From assembly GCA_964438735.1 (NCBI GenBank), contig CAYTLW010000046.1:1-51621 (forward strand): a stretch of DNA of 51,621 nucleotides. Direction: 5' to 3'. The DNA is from CAYTLW01 sp964438735 (GTDB taxonomy: Bacteria; Myxococcota_A; UBA9042). The position numbers and the translations under genes were made by a program. The notes under the pieces are model-generated. The model did not search any database. It was not told the origin of the DNA and saw only the letters and a list, made by a program, of their open reading frames with translations. Positions 33,880-42,934 of the stretch are shown here, piece by piece. Position 1 is the first letter of the stretch; each line of letters starts with the position of its first letter.

Positions 33880-34281
33880 ATGGCCGCGCAATTGTCCGCA
33901 TCACCGATCATCCGCTGGGGACGGACCGTCACACGCTCGCTGCACATCCCCGCCGTGGGCCTCGTCATGGGCGCCTGGTGGCTGGGCCAGGTCGATGTGG
34001 CCCAGGGCTGGCCGCTGGCGGCTTCGGCTGTCACAGGCCTTGTGCTGGGCGGGTTGTTCTTCTTTCAGTCGACGGGCTGGTTGCTGGAGGTCCGGGGCGT
34101 CGCGGTGATGATCAAGCTCGCCTTGCTGGCCTGTTTGCCGCATTTGTCGATCGGTGGCGGGTTGTGGTTGCTCTTCGGGGTGGCTGTGGCGGCTTCGATT
34201 GTGTCGCATATGCCCGGGCGTTATCGGCATTTTCGGGTGGATCACTGGTTGCAGGGTACGTCGACGGGGGATGAGTCGTAG
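33880..34281 (+). CDS. Small integral membrane protein, unknown function
   Basis: A 133-residue protein with about four hydrophobic segments, followed by a hydrophilic tail with His-rich HFRVDHW. The ATG at 33880 has AAGGA close upstream. I do not recognise the family. The position 92 bases after the radical SAM gene, on the same strand, allows co-transcription, so it could act in transport or anchoring of a product, but nothing in the sequence shows this. The final third of the gene and the bases after it are more T- and G-rich in their codon use than the neighbours. Confidence 0.6.
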   Translation: MAAQLSASPIIRWGRTVTRSLHIPAVGLVMGAWWLGQVDVAQGWPLAASAVTGLVLGGLFFFQSTGWLLEVRGVAVMIKLALLACLPHLSIGGGLWLLFGVAVAASIVSHMPGRYRHFRVDHWLQGTSTGDES

Positions 34282-34326
34282 GTTGGCTCCGGTCGGCGGG
34301 TGTCGAGTTTGTTGGTGGGGGAAAGG

Positions 34327-34350
34327 CTCGCGCAAAGCCGCAAAGACGCC
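34327..34350 (+). repeat. Short CGCAAAG-type repeat in convergent gap
   Basis: The gap between the membrane protein and pyrD (34282-34379) contains GCAAAGCCGCAAAGACGCC. The direct GCAAAG repeats resemble a short intergenic sequence that I recall from several unrelated bacterial genomes, but with one copy here I cannot confirm a dispersed family. Confidence 0.25.
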
Positions 34351-34379
34351 AGGGGTCGTGGGTTGGTGGCGTTCCCTGA

Positions 34380-35411
34380 TCAGATCGCGGCGGCGACTTC
34401 TTTGACGAGGCCCGGGCCCCTGTAGATGAGTCCTGTGAACAGCTGAACCAGGGTGGCACCGGCGTCGACGCTGGCTCTGGCGTCGTCGGCGCTTTGGATG
34501 CCGCCGGCTGCGATGATGGGCAGCTTGCCGTCGGTCAATTGGGCGACGCGCTGGACCATGGCTCGGCTCTTTTGTCGCAGTGGCACGCCGCTGAGACCGC
34601 CGGTTTCGGTGGCGTGCTGTGACTGCAGGCCATCTCTGGCCAGGGTCGTATTGCTGACGATGAGGCCGTCCAGATGGCCATCGACCACGGCGCCGACTGC
34701 GTCTTCGAGGTCGGCTTCCGCCAGGTCGGGGGCGAGCTTGACCAGCAGGGGCAGGCGGGTGCCGTTGGCGGCGGACAGCTCGTCGCGCCGGGCCTTGACC
34801 GCGCTCAGCAGGTCAGCCAGGGCGGCGCCCGATTGCAGGCGACGCAGGCCTGGCGTGTTGGGCGAGCTGACGTTGATGGTGGCGTAGTCCGCCAGGTGGG
34901 CCAGGGATTGCAGCACGGAGACGTAATCCGCCGCGGCCTCCTCCAGAGGTGTGTCGCGGTTCTTGCCCAGGTTCACGCCCAGGATCACGCCCTTGGGGCG
35001 GCTGCCGCTCAGCCTGCGGGCGATGAACTCGGCGCCGCGGCTGGGAAAGCCCATGCGATTGATCAGCGCCTCGTCCTCAAGCAGCCGGAAAACGCGCGGG
35101 CGGTCATTGCCCGGCTGCGGCCGTGGGGTGACGGTGCCGAGCTCCAGGTGGCCGAATCCCAGGGCGGCCAGGCCATGAAATCCGAGTCCATCCTTGTCGT
35201 AGCCCGCCGCCAGCCCGACCCGGTTCGCAAAGCGCAGACCGAAGGCTTCCACCGGCCGTTGAACCGCCTTTCCGAACAGTGTTCGAATGGCCAGTCTACC
35301 GGCCACTGTGGCGCCGCCCAGTCGTGCCAGGCGCAAGGCCCGTTCGTGGGCCAACTCGGGATCGCTGCGATAGAGGAGCGGCCGGATGCGGCGCCAGGTG
35401 GCGTCATTCAT
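34380..35411 (-). CDS. pyrD: Dihydroorotate dehydrogenase (quinone), class 2
   Basis: A 343-residue FMN enzyme oxidising dihydroorotate to orotate at the membrane with quinone as acceptor. Class 2 is indicated by the catalytic Ser in NVSSPNTPGLR and by an N-terminal helical segment (about residues 1-45) that serves as membrane and quinone-binding extension. Other landmarks are AAGYDKDG, NRMGFPSRG, VNLGKN, VKLAPDL, SNTT and the phosphate-binding IAAGGI. The start overlaps the end of the pyrF-pyrE fusion gene by eight bases, so it is the last gene of the pyr operon. Confidence 0.95.
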   Translation of the reverse strand: MNDATWRRIRPLLYRSDPELAHERALRLARLGGATVAGRLAIRTLFGKAVQRPVEAFGLRFANRVGLAAGYDKDGLGFHGLAALGFGHLELGTVTPRPQPGNDRPRVFRLLEDEALINRMGFPSRGAEFIARRLSGSRPKGVILGVNLGKNRDTPLEEAAADYVSVLQSLAHLADYATINVSSPNTPGLRRLQSGAALADLLSAVKARRDELSAANGTRLPLLVKLAPDLAEADLEDAVGAVVDGHLDGLIVSNTTLARDGLQSQHATETGGLSGVPLRQKSRAMVQRVAQLTDGKLPIIAAGGIQSADDARASVDAGATLVQLFTGLIYRGPGLVKEVAAAI

Positions 35412-36879
35412 CGACGGGCGCTTCCGGTTCGGCGCTGCTGGCCAGGAAGGTAGACACGGCGTCCATCTGCTCGTCCGTGATGCCGCCGGCGGCGCGCCAG
35501 TGGCCCAGCAACTCGCTCAGTGTGAAGATGGCGTGCAGCCGGATGCCGTGGCGGGCCAGGGCGTCACCTGCGCCAGATTGGCGGTCGATGAGCACCACCA
35601 GGTCGCCGGTGAGCAGACTGGCGCCGGCCAGGGTCCGGCTGGCTTCGATGGCGCTGGTGCCGCGGGTGGCCAGGTCGTCGACCATGACCACGCGCTCGTT
35701 GCTTACCCAGGGCCCCTCCACCACCAGGCGGGTGCCGTGCCGCTTCTGGTCGCGACGGGGATAGACCAGGGGCCAGCCGCCCCAGAGCGCGACCGCGGTG
35801 CCGATGGGCAGGCCGGCGTAGGGCAGGGCGGCGATGCGGTCGAAGCGCAATCCGCCCAGGATCGCCGCGTAGGACGCAGCGACGCGATCGAGCAGCTCGA
35901 GGTCGCCGGTGATGCGGCGGAGGTCGACGTAGATCGGCGAGCGCAGGCCAGACTTGAGGGTGAACTCGCCAAAACGCACGCAGCCCGCGTTGAGCAGGCC
36001 GTCGGCGATGAGGCCACGAGAGCCACCCAGGCGCTGGACCACGGCGTTGTCGATGGCCGGTGTGCTGCCCGCGCCCAGCGAGCGCACCACGCGCCGAATG
36101 GAGTCGCGCAAACCGATGGCCGCGGCGCGGCTGTCGTCGGCCCGGGCGATGGCCCGCGAGGCGTTGACCAGCAGGCCCAGGCCGTCGCTGCGCAGACCGG
36201 CACGCACGGTGGCTTCCAGGTCGCCGCCCTGCTTGCCGATACCCGGGGCCAGCAACCAGGCGTCCGGCGCCCGTGCCCGAACGCGCCGCATGGCCGCAGG
36301 CGCTGTGGCGCCCACCACCAGGCCCATTCGATCGGATGCGTCGTGTTCCTCGACCCACGCCGCGACCCGCTCGAAGGCCGTCTCCGAACGGCGTTTGGAA
36401 CCGCCCGTAGCCGTCAACCTGCGCGCCTGCAATTCGACAGCGCCTTCATTGGAGGTGTGGCAGAGCACAAAGGCGGCGTGATCGGACCACTCGAGCCAGG
36501 GCGCGATGGCATCCCAGCCCAGCCAGGGGCTCACCGTGGCGGCGCCGGCGCCCAGGGTCTCGAAGGCGGCCCGGGCGTAGGCGGCACCGGTGGAGGCGAT
36601 GTCGGCGCGCTTGACGTCCAGGATCACCGGCACGTCGCCAATCTCGGCGATCAGCGCCTGCAGCGCGTGCAGGCCGTCGCCGCCGTGGATCTCGAAGAAG
36701 GCCGAGTTGGGTTTGTACGCCGCAGCCACGTCCCGCGTCGCCTCGACGATGTCCAGGCAGTAGCGCAGGGCCGCATCGGCGCTCTCTTCAGGCAGGTCGC
36801 CAGGGTGGGGATCCAGGCCGACGCATAACAGGGAGTCGATCTGTCGCGACCGCTCAGCGAGTTGACTGAAAAAGGACAT
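35404..36879 (-). CDS. pyrFE: Bifunctional OMP decarboxylase / orotate phosphoribosyltransferase
   Basis: A 491-residue fusion that converts orotate to UMP in two steps. The N-terminal half (about 1-275) is an OMP decarboxylase of subfamily 2, with the catalytic tetrad region ILDVKRADIASTG and LCVGLDPHPGDLP. The C-terminal half (about 300-480) is an orotate phosphoribosyltransferase with the PRPP motif VVMVDDLATRGTSA. The order PyrF then PyrE is the opposite of human UMP synthase and is known only in scattered lineages. The fused reading frame is continuous, with no stop between domains. It lies 19 bases from pyrB and overlaps pyrD. Confidence 0.93.
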   Translation of the reverse strand: MSFFSQLAERSRQIDSLLCVGLDPHPGDLPEESADAALRYCLDIVEATRDVAAAYKPNSAFFEIHGGDGLHALQALIAEIGDVPVILDVKRADIASTGAAYARAAFETLGAGAATVSPWLGWDAIAPWLEWSDHAAFVLCHTSNEGAVELQARRLTATGGSKRRSETAFERVAAWVEEHDASDRMGLVVGATAPAAMRRVRARAPDAWLLAPGIGKQGGDLEATVRAGLRSDGLGLLVNASRAIARADDSRAAAIGLRDSIRRVVRSLGAGSTPAIDNAVVQRLGGSRGLIADGLLNAGCVRFGEFTLKSGLRSPIYVDLRRITGDLELLDRVAASYAAILGGLRFDRIAALPYAGLPIGTAVALWGGWPLVYPRRDQKRHGTRLVVEGPWVSNERVVMVDDLATRGTSAIEASRTLAGASLLTGDLVVLIDRQSGAGDALARHGIRLHAIFTLSELLGHWRAAGGITDEQMDAVSTFLASSAEPEAPVDE

Positions 36880-36898
36880 CTTGCCCTCGTTGTTGCGC

Positions 36899-37897
36899 CT
36901 ACGCCTTGCCGAGGACCATCGCCAGCAGAGCCATGCGCACGTACAGACCGTACTCCATCTGGCGGAAGTACGCTGCCCGCGGATCCCGGTCCACTTCCAT
37001 GTCGATCTCGCCCACCCGGGGGAAGGGGTGCATCAAGACCATGGAGTCGCGCGCCGGCAGGAGCACTTCCGGTGTGATCACGTAGGCATGTTTGAGCTTC
37101 TCGTACACGCTCACATCCTCGAATCGCTCCTTCTGGACCCGAGTGACGTAGAGCACGTCGCTGTGACCGATGACCTCGTCCAGGGATTGCATCTGCTCGT
37201 AGGCCACCTCGCGCGCATCCAGGTCGTCCAGCACCGCCTGGGGCAGGCGCAGGATGTCCGGCGAGACGAAGTTCATCTTGACGTCGAAACAGGACAGCAG
37301 GCGGGCCAACGAGTGCACCGTCCGGCCGTACTTCAGGTCGCCCAGCAGGGTCACGGTCAGGCCATCGACACGGCCGATCTCCTCGACGATGGTGAACAGG
37401 TCCAGGAGCGCCTGTGTCGGGTGCTCGCCCACGCCGTCGCCGGCGTTGATGATCGGTTTGCGCGCATGTTTGGCGGCGATCTGACTGGCGCCCTCCTGCG
37501 GATGACGCAGCACGATCACGTCGGCGTAGCACTCCAGGGTGCGCACGGTATCGGGCAGGGACTCGCCCTTGGCCACCGAGGAGTAGGTCACCTCGTTGAT
37601 CGGGATGACGCTGCCGCCCAGGCGCTGCATGGAGGCCATGAAGGACGACGCGGTACGGGTGGATGGCTCGTAGAAGAGGTTGGCCAGCACCTTGCCCTTG
37701 AGCAGATCGAACGAGCCCACCCGGTGGACCATCTCGCGCATCTCGTGGGCGACACCGAAGACGTACTGCAGATCGGCCCGCCGAAATTGCCGCACGGTCA
37801 GGATGTCCTTGCCGTAGAAGGCCGCGTCCCGTCGGTCGCCGAAGGGCAGGTGCGGACTGGCTGGCGCGCCCACTCGCTTCCTGGCGTAGGTGTTCAT
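36899..37897 (-). CDS. pyrB: Aspartate carbamoyltransferase, CAD-like
   Basis: A 332-residue ATCase catalytic chain that joins carbamoyl phosphate and aspartate. Catalytic motifs are FYEPSTRTASSF (carbamoyl phosphate), VLRHPQEGA, INAGDGVGEHPTQALLD, and the aspartate-binding YVTRVQKERF. The C-terminus DPRAAYFRQMEYGLYVRMAL matches the animal CAD domain more closely than the Bacillus or E. coli enzymes as I recall them. No pyrI regulatory chain is adjacent. The start codon overlaps the pyrC stop by ATGA, so the two products are co-translated, as in a split form of CAD. GGAG lies upstream of the ATG. Confidence 0.95.
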   Translation of the reverse strand: MNTYARKRVGAPASPHLPFGDRRDAAFYGKDILTVRQFRRADLQYVFGVAHEMREMVHRVGSFDLLKGKVLANLFYEPSTRTASSFMASMQRLGGSVIPINEVTYSSVAKGESLPDTVRTLECYADVIVLRHPQEGASQIAAKHARKPIINAGDGVGEHPTQALLDLFTIVEEIGRVDGLTVTLLGDLKYGRTVHSLARLLSCFDVKMNFVSPDILRLPQAVLDDLDAREVAYEQMQSLDEVIGHSDVLYVTRVQKERFEDVSVYEKLKHAYVITPEVLLPARDSMVLMHPFPRVGEIDMEVDRDPRAAYFRQMEYGLYVRMALLAMVLGKA

Positions 37898-38961
37898 GAA
37901 GCTCCCCCTGGCCGCGTGACCGGCCGTCCTGTTCCGGGCTCGGCGAGCACATCGCCCGCCTCGAAGGCGATCTTGTTGCGCAGCACCACGCGCTCGACGC
38001 GTCCACGCAGCTGACGACCGGCGAAAGGCGTCCAGCCGGCCTTGGACATGGGTGGGCACTCCGGCACCGTCCAGCGGGCCTCCGGGTCCACCTCGATCCA
38101 CGTATCTTGCGGCTCTGCCAGGCCGAAGATCCGCCGCGGCGCATGAGCGAAACGCTCCACCAGTTGCTCCAGCGTCAGCCGATCGCGGTGCACCTCGGTC
38201 AGCATCAGGGCGAACGCCTGCTCCAGCGTGGGGAATCCCGGCGGCGGCTTCGGCCCGTCCTTTTCGGCCGCGGTATGGGGCGCGTGATCGGTAGCGAAGC
38301 AATCGATCTCGTCCATGTGCTGCCACAGGGCCGCACGATCGGCCGGCGTGGCCAGGCGTGGGCGCACTTCCGAGCGGCCGGGGCCCAGTCGCGGGATGTC
38401 GTCGGTATCCAGCAGCAGGTGGTGAGGCGCCACCTCGCATGTGGCGCGAACACCCCGTTCTCGGGCGTCCATGACCAGCTTCAGGTCGCGCCAGGTGGGC
38501 AGGTGGCAGACGTGTACGTGGCGGTCGAGCTCTGCGGCCAGCTGCAGCAGGCCGGCGAGCACGTCACCTTCGGCGTGCACGGCGATGGGTCTGCCCTCGG
38601 GCCAGCGTTCGAAGTGGGCCCGCCAGACGGCTCGCTCTTCGAGCAGCAGGGGGCCGAAGGTGTGGCAGGCATAGATCTTCAGGCCGCAACTGAGGGGCGC
38701 CAGCCTGGCCGCTTCGTCCGCGTTGTCGGCGGTGGCGCCCAGAAAGTGGCCCCAGTCGCAGCGCGCGCCGGCAGTGGCGGCCTCCACGGCGAGGTTCCAT
38801 GCCGTCTCGTCGGTCGTTGGCGGACGGGTATTGGGCATGGCCAGGATCTGCACCACGCCGCCGGCGAGCGCCGCAGCAGTGCACGATCGCCAGTCCTCTT
38901 TGTGAACGGCCCCAGGCTCTCGGGCGTGTACGTGGACGTCAATGAGTCCGGGCAATCGCAT
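37894..38961 (-). CDS. pyrC: Dihydroorotase, CAD-like type
   Basis: The enzyme cyclises carbamoyl aspartate to dihydroorotate. Zinc and catalytic residues are visible: HVHAREPG near the N-terminus, a carboxylation-type Lys in GLKIY, the later VHVCH, and IDCFATDHAPH. The Lys is followed at +6 and +7 by Thr-Phe, as in the flexible loop of the animal CAD dihydroorotase. The N-terminus is short, LPGLIDVHVH lying within about the first ten residues of the ATG start, as in CAD and unlike most bacterial dihydroorotases, which have about 40 residues before it. I use the ATG at 38961; a TTG at 39018 would add 19 residues. It is the first gene of the operon, 85 bases after the kinase gene on the same strand. 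Confidence 0.9.
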   Translation of the reverse strand: MRLPGLIDVHVHAREPGAVHKEDWRSCTAAALAGGVVQILAMPNTRPPTTDETAWNLAVEAATAGARCDWGHFLGATADNADEAARLAPLSCGLKIYACHTFGPLLLEERAVWRAHFERWPEGRPIAVHAEGDVLAGLLQLAAELDRHVHVCHLPTWRDLKLVMDARERGVRATCEVAPHHLLLDTDDIPRLGPGRSEVRPRLATPADRAALWQHMDEIDCFATDHAPHTAAEKDGPKPPPGFPTLEQAFALMLTEVHRDRLTLEQLVERFAHAPRRIFGLAEPQDTWIEVDPEARWTVPECPPMSKAGWTPFAGRQLRGRVERVVLRNKIAFEAGDVLAEPGTGRPVTRPGGAS

Positions 38962-39046
38962 CCATGCCCCGCAGCGTCGGATGGCCGGGGTTGTGCACCA
39001 TCGGCGGCCAAAGGGCAAGGGGTTTGGCGGAGGTTTTCTGCGCGGC

Positions 39047-41494
39047 TCAGGAGGCCTGGAGCAAGGCGCTGACGCGGCGCTTCAAATCCGCCGCACGGAA
39101 TGGCTTCTGCAGGAACTCGAGGCCCGGGTCGCCCACCTCGCGGCGCAGCGCCTCGCGATCTGTGAAGCCCGACATGTACAACGTGCGCAGCCTGGGCTGA
39201 CGGTCCAACATCTGGCGGACCAGCGCCGGGCCGTGCACGTCGGGCATGTAGACGTCCGTCAGCAACAGATCGAAGTCCGCCTCGCGATTGCTGGCCAGCT
39301 CCAACGCAGCCTGGCCGCCCGAAGCCTCCGCGACGTCATAGCCCAGGCGCCGCAGCGTGCGGACCACCATGTCGCGGAATTCAGGCTCATCCTCCACTAC
39401 CAGGATTCGGGCGGGAGATTCTGTGCTCGGGGCGGGCGCTTCGGCGTCCGATTGCACCGGGGCGTGCACCGATGTGGGCAATTCCAGCGACAGCACCGCA
39501 GTGTCCTGCCCTTCGATGCGCACTTCGATGCGACCGCCCATCCTGCGGGCGATGGCCTCCGCTGACCGGGTATCCGCGTCCAGGTGCAGTCGACGACGAT
39601 CGCGCTCGAGCAGGCCTTGGCGCAGACGCCGCCGAATGCTGCCCGCGTCTCCCGCCACGCGGCAATGCACCGACAACTCCATCGCCGGTAGCCCGCGCTC
39701 AGACCGCGGCGGATGCAGGGCCGTGGAGATGACCACCGCGCCGCCGAGACCGGAGTCGGCGCCAAGGGCCAGCAGGAGATGGACCAGCAGCCTGCGGACG
39801 CTGGCCACTTCGGAGAAGATGAGGCCGCCCTCGGCGCCCGGCAGCAACGACAGGTCGCGGTGATGCGCCACCAGACCGCGCAGCAGCCCGCGCGTATCGA
39901 GCAGCACGTCGTCCAGGGACAGGGCGTGTTCGGGGCCCGGCACCGGCGAGGCGATGCTGAGCAGCTGCTCGGCCACCTTGTCGGCGCGCGTCACTGCGCC
40001 CAGAACAGCGTCCAGATCTGCGCGCGCGCCTCCCTGGGCGGGCAGTTCGTCCAGCGCCATGGCGGCGCGGCTGCGGATGACGGCGAGGGCGTTGCCGAAT
40101 TCGCCGATCATCGCGGCGGTGGCGCGCCCGATGGCGACCTCACCGGCGGTCTGCCAGCTATCCGACGCCGGACTGCCGTTGCGCTGCCGGTGCAGGAAGC
40201 CGGCGATCGTGTCGGCAAGGCGCTGCAGGAGATCGGACTCTTCGGTGGACCATTCGCGGAAGTGGATCGCGCCCAGCTCCAACCAGCCCAGGCAGAAATC
40301 GTCGGCAAAGAGCGGCACGCAGGCCCACGCGACGAGGCCTCTTCGCTCCAGATCAGCCATCTCGAGGTGCGCTTCTGCCGGCAACTCGTCCCGATCGACG
40401 ATGAGCACAACCTGGCGCCCCTCCACCTGGTTGAGCAGCCACGGCATCACGTCCAGCGGCCGCATCTCCACGTCGTCCGATCGGGCGCGGCGGGCGTCGA
40501 CGTGCCAGGAGTGTCGTTGCCCTGCGAACAGGCGATCGGAATCCAGCAGCCAGGTCGACACACTGTCGACGTGCATCTGCTCGCCGAGCAGCGCCAGCGC
40601 CTTGCGCATGGCGGGGCCGCTGGCGCCATCGGCCAGCGTGGTGTGGATGCCGAGCAGCGCGTGAAATCCACCGGCCAGCGTGCGCAGGACCTGGGTCTCC
40701 CGCCTGGCTTCGGTCACATCCCGGCCGATGGCCAGGATGGCGCCGCCATCGACGGCACGGGTCAACTCCCAGGCAACCCAGCACAATCGCCCGGCCACGC
40801 TGCGATGGGCGCATTCGAGGCTGATCCGGTGCCGGCCCCCGCGCAGTCGCTGCAGACCGCGCTCCAGCGCCGCCCTGTGGTGACCGGTCGCGCCTCCCGG
40901 CAGCGTGCCGACCTGGGACTTGATGCCGAGAAGGCGTTCGAAGGCCGGATTCACCTGGTGCAGACGTCCGTCGCTCGAGACGATGCAGACCAGGTCATTG
41001 GCTGCAGCGAAGCGCAGGTGCAGGGGCAGCCCCGTGTTCGTACCTGCGCGCTGTACGGCGCTGGCGCCCGTCACCGGATCGTTTGCCGCGTCTTCCGCGG
41101 TCATGCTCACCGTTTCGTCCTCGGTCATCGTGCGCCGCATGAACGCTCGGACGCTGTTCGCCAGGCGATCATCTGACTGTTCGCCAGCGCGCAGGCAGAT
41201 GACCCGCCTCTGCTGCAGGGCCATGATCATGTCGCTGCCGGTCGGTGCCACGGCCATCACGATGATCGCGCTGCTCCGCTCCAGGTCGCGAACCTGGTCG
41301 ACCACCTCGATCGGATCCCACGTCGAAGCCGCAGTCGCATCGATGATCAGGCCGTCGCTACGCCCGGCCTCGAGCAGCTCCATCGCGCGCTCGACGTCGG
41401 ACATCGTATCCACATTCAAACCACGCGCAGCCAGGGCATCCCGGAGGCTGCGGCGAGGCGACTTGGCAGGTACGAGCAACAGTACGCGGGTCAT
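39047..41494 (-). CDS. REC-PAS-GAF-pseudokinase-REC signalling protein
   Basis: An 815-residue multi-domain protein. Residues 1-120 are a receiver-like domain with Asp in LIIDATAAS but missing some acidic pocket residues. A PAS domain follows at about 160-270 (NDLVCIVSSDGRLHQVNPAFE), then a GAF-like domain at about 280-440. The kinase region (about 450-670) is degenerate. Where the phospho-accepting His of an H-box would be, the sequence reads AAMIGEFGNALAVI. The N-box reads RRLLVHLLLALGA without the Asn, and the G-box VAGDAGSIRRR lacks the DxGxG pattern. The C-terminal receiver (about 700-815) is intact, with LLLTDVYMPDVHG and LQKPF. It probably acts as a scaffold or phosphate acceptor rather than a kinase. 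Confidence 0.8.
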   Translation of the reverse strand: MTRVLLLVPAKSPRRSLRDALAARGLNVDTMSDVERAMELLEAGRSDGLIIDATAASTWDPIEVVDQVRDLERSSAIIVMAVAPTGSDMIMALQQRRVICLRAGEQSDDRLANSVRAFMRRTMTEDETVSMTAEDAANDPVTGASAVQRAGTNTGLPLHLRFAAANDLVCIVSSDGRLHQVNPAFERLLGIKSQVGTLPGGATGHHRAALERGLQRLRGGRHRISLECAHRSVAGRLCWVAWELTRAVDGGAILAIGRDVTEARRETQVLRTLAGGFHALLGIHTTLADGASGPAMRKALALLGEQMHVDSVSTWLLDSDRLFAGQRHSWHVDARRARSDDVEMRPLDVMPWLLNQVEGRQVVLIVDRDELPAEAHLEMADLERRGLVAWACVPLFADDFCLGWLELGAIHFREWSTEESDLLQRLADTIAGFLHRQRNGSPASDSWQTAGEVAIGRATAAMIGEFGNALAVIRSRAAMALDELPAQGGARADLDAVLGAVTRADKVAEQLLSIASPVPGPEHALSLDDVLLDTRGLLRGLVAHHRDLSLLPGAEGGLIFSEVASVRRLLVHLLLALGADSGLGGAVVISTALHPPRSERGLPAMELSVHCRVAGDAGSIRRRLRQGLLERDRRRLHLDADTRSAEAIARRMGGRIEVRIEGQDTAVLSLELPTSVHAPVQSDAEAPAPSTESPARILVVEDEPEFRDMVVRTLRRLGYDVAEASGGQAALELASNREADFDLLLTDVYMPDVHGPALVRQMLDRQPRLRTLYMSGFTDREALRREVGDPGLEFLQKPFRAADLKRRVSALLQAS

Positions 41495-41722
41495 GACACG
41501 GTCCCCGGACGGAGGTCATATACTATAACACATGCGGGTCAGGTTCATGAGACCAGACTCATATCGGTTTAACGGTGTTGAGACGGGTGGGTACAACGAC
41601 CTTCGGCGGCTGTCGAAAACCGCCCTCTTTCGCCAACGCGTGATACATTCGGAGGTTGTCGGCGAGCCGTCGACCGCTTCGGCATTCGTCACCACGTCCA
41701 CCCGACCCGGAGGCGAGCCCAG
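41495..41722. promoter_or_regulatory. Divergent control region of the signalling genes
   Basis: This 228-base gap lies between the minus-strand pseudokinase gene and the plus-strand signalling operon. It has an AT-rich patch at 41516-41530. On the minus strand this gives TATAGT at 41527-41522, a good -10 element, about 30 bases before the pseudokinase start, although its -35 is poor. For the plus-strand operon the leader would be up to about 200 bases. A GGAGG lies about nine bases before the 41723 start. Confidence 0.4.
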
Positions 41723-42934
41723 ATGTTCGAGCCGTATAGCGACTCCATCCTGCGTCGTCGCCCCGTGCTCTACGTGGACGACGAAGCGGCCAATCGCATC
41801 GTCTTTCAGGTGACCTTTCGCGCCAAATTCGACGTCATCTGCGCCGCGGATGCCGACGAAGCGCTGGAGATACTGGCGGCGCGATCGGTCGCCGTCATGG
41901 TCACCGACGAGCGCATGCCGGGCACCACGGGCGTCGAGTTGTGCGAGCTGGTGCGCGAGCGATTTCCTCAGGTTCGACGAATCATGGTCACCGCATGGTC
42001 CGACGAGCAGACCGCGGTCGCCGCCATCAATCGCGGTGGCGTCTCCGCCTACCTCGCCAAACCCTGGGTGCCCGAAGAGGTCGAGACGTTGTTGCGCGAG
42101 TCGCTGCTGGCTGCGGAGTTGGACCGCACCGCAGGGGATCTGGTCAACGCGCTTGCGGAGCGAGAGCGATTGCTGGCTTTTGACTCGCTTCGCGGCGGCG
42201 TGCTGCACGATATCGGCGGGCGTATCGGCGCGCTGACCCTGGCTTGCGACGAGATCGACATGGTGACCGCCGACCTGAAACCGCGCCTGCTGACCGCCGA
42301 GTTTGAACAGTTCCAGGCGCCACTGGCGGTGGCCCGCCAGGCGCTGGATTATATCGAAGGCGTCCTGGACTCGCTGCGTCGCGACCGGGTCTCTGCCCAT
42401 GGCAGCCCGAGCCGATTCCATCTACGGGCCGCTCTGGGCTCTGTGGAGCGGCTGGTGGGCCTCGACGGCGCCATTCCAGTGCGGGTGACGTGTCCCGACG
42501 ACGTGGTCTGCCACACCGACCGGATCGGCCTCTGTCGAATCCTCGTCAACCTGGTGACAAATGCGCGTTTCGCCATGTCCGATGCCGGTCAGACGCGCGG
42601 TCTCGTGCGCATCGTGGCCGGGACAGAAGGGGACGCGATCCACATCGACGTGGCTGATAACGGCCCAGGCGTGCCCGCAGACGCGCGCGACAAGGTGTTC
42701 GAGGCGGCGTGGACCACTCGAGGTCACGCCGGTGGCCAGGGCCTGGGCCTGTCCATCTCGCGCGAGCTGGCCCGACGTGCAGGGGGCGACCTGGTCCTGT
42801 TGGACGAGCCGGACGGTGGTGGCGCTACATTCCGCCTGAGCGTGCATGCTTCGCAGTCCCATCCACAGACCCCGGCGGGTGCGACGAAACGACCGCAGGC
42901 GTCCCGCCGTGACGCCTCAGAGTCTCGGCGATGA
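41723..42934 (+). CDS. Receiver-histidine kinase
   Basis: A 403-residue protein with a receiver domain at about 1-125 (LYVDDEAANR, MVTDERMPG, YLAKPW) followed by a histidine kinase. The H-box reads GVLHDIGGRIGAL, with a His in place. The ATPase domain has the N-box ILVNLVTNARFA, the G1 box VADNGPGVP and the G2 box GQGLGLSIS. It should autophosphorylate and pass or receive phosphate through the receiver. The product is likely cytoplasmic, as no membrane segment is seen, so the input must come through the receiver or a partner. The stop overlaps the next start by ATGA. Confidence 0.88.
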   Translation: MFEPYSDSILRRRPVLYVDDEAANRIVFQVTFRAKFDVICAADADEALEILAARSVAVMVTDERMPGTTGVELCELVRERFPQVRRIMVTAWSDEQTAVAAINRGGVSAYLAKPWVPEEVETLLRESLLAAELDRTAGDLVNALAERERLLAFDSLRGGVLHDIGGRIGALTLACDEIDMVTADLKPRLLTAEFEQFQAPLAVARQALDYIEGVLDSLRRDRVSAHGSPSRFHLRAALGSVERLVGLDGAIPVRVTCPDDVVCHTDRIGLCRILVNLVTNARFAMSDAGQTRGLVRIVAGTEGDAIHIDVADNGPGVPADARDKVFEAAWTTRGHAGGQGLGLSISRELARRAGGDLVLLDEPDGGGATFRLSVHASQSHPQTPAGATKRPQASRRDASESRR

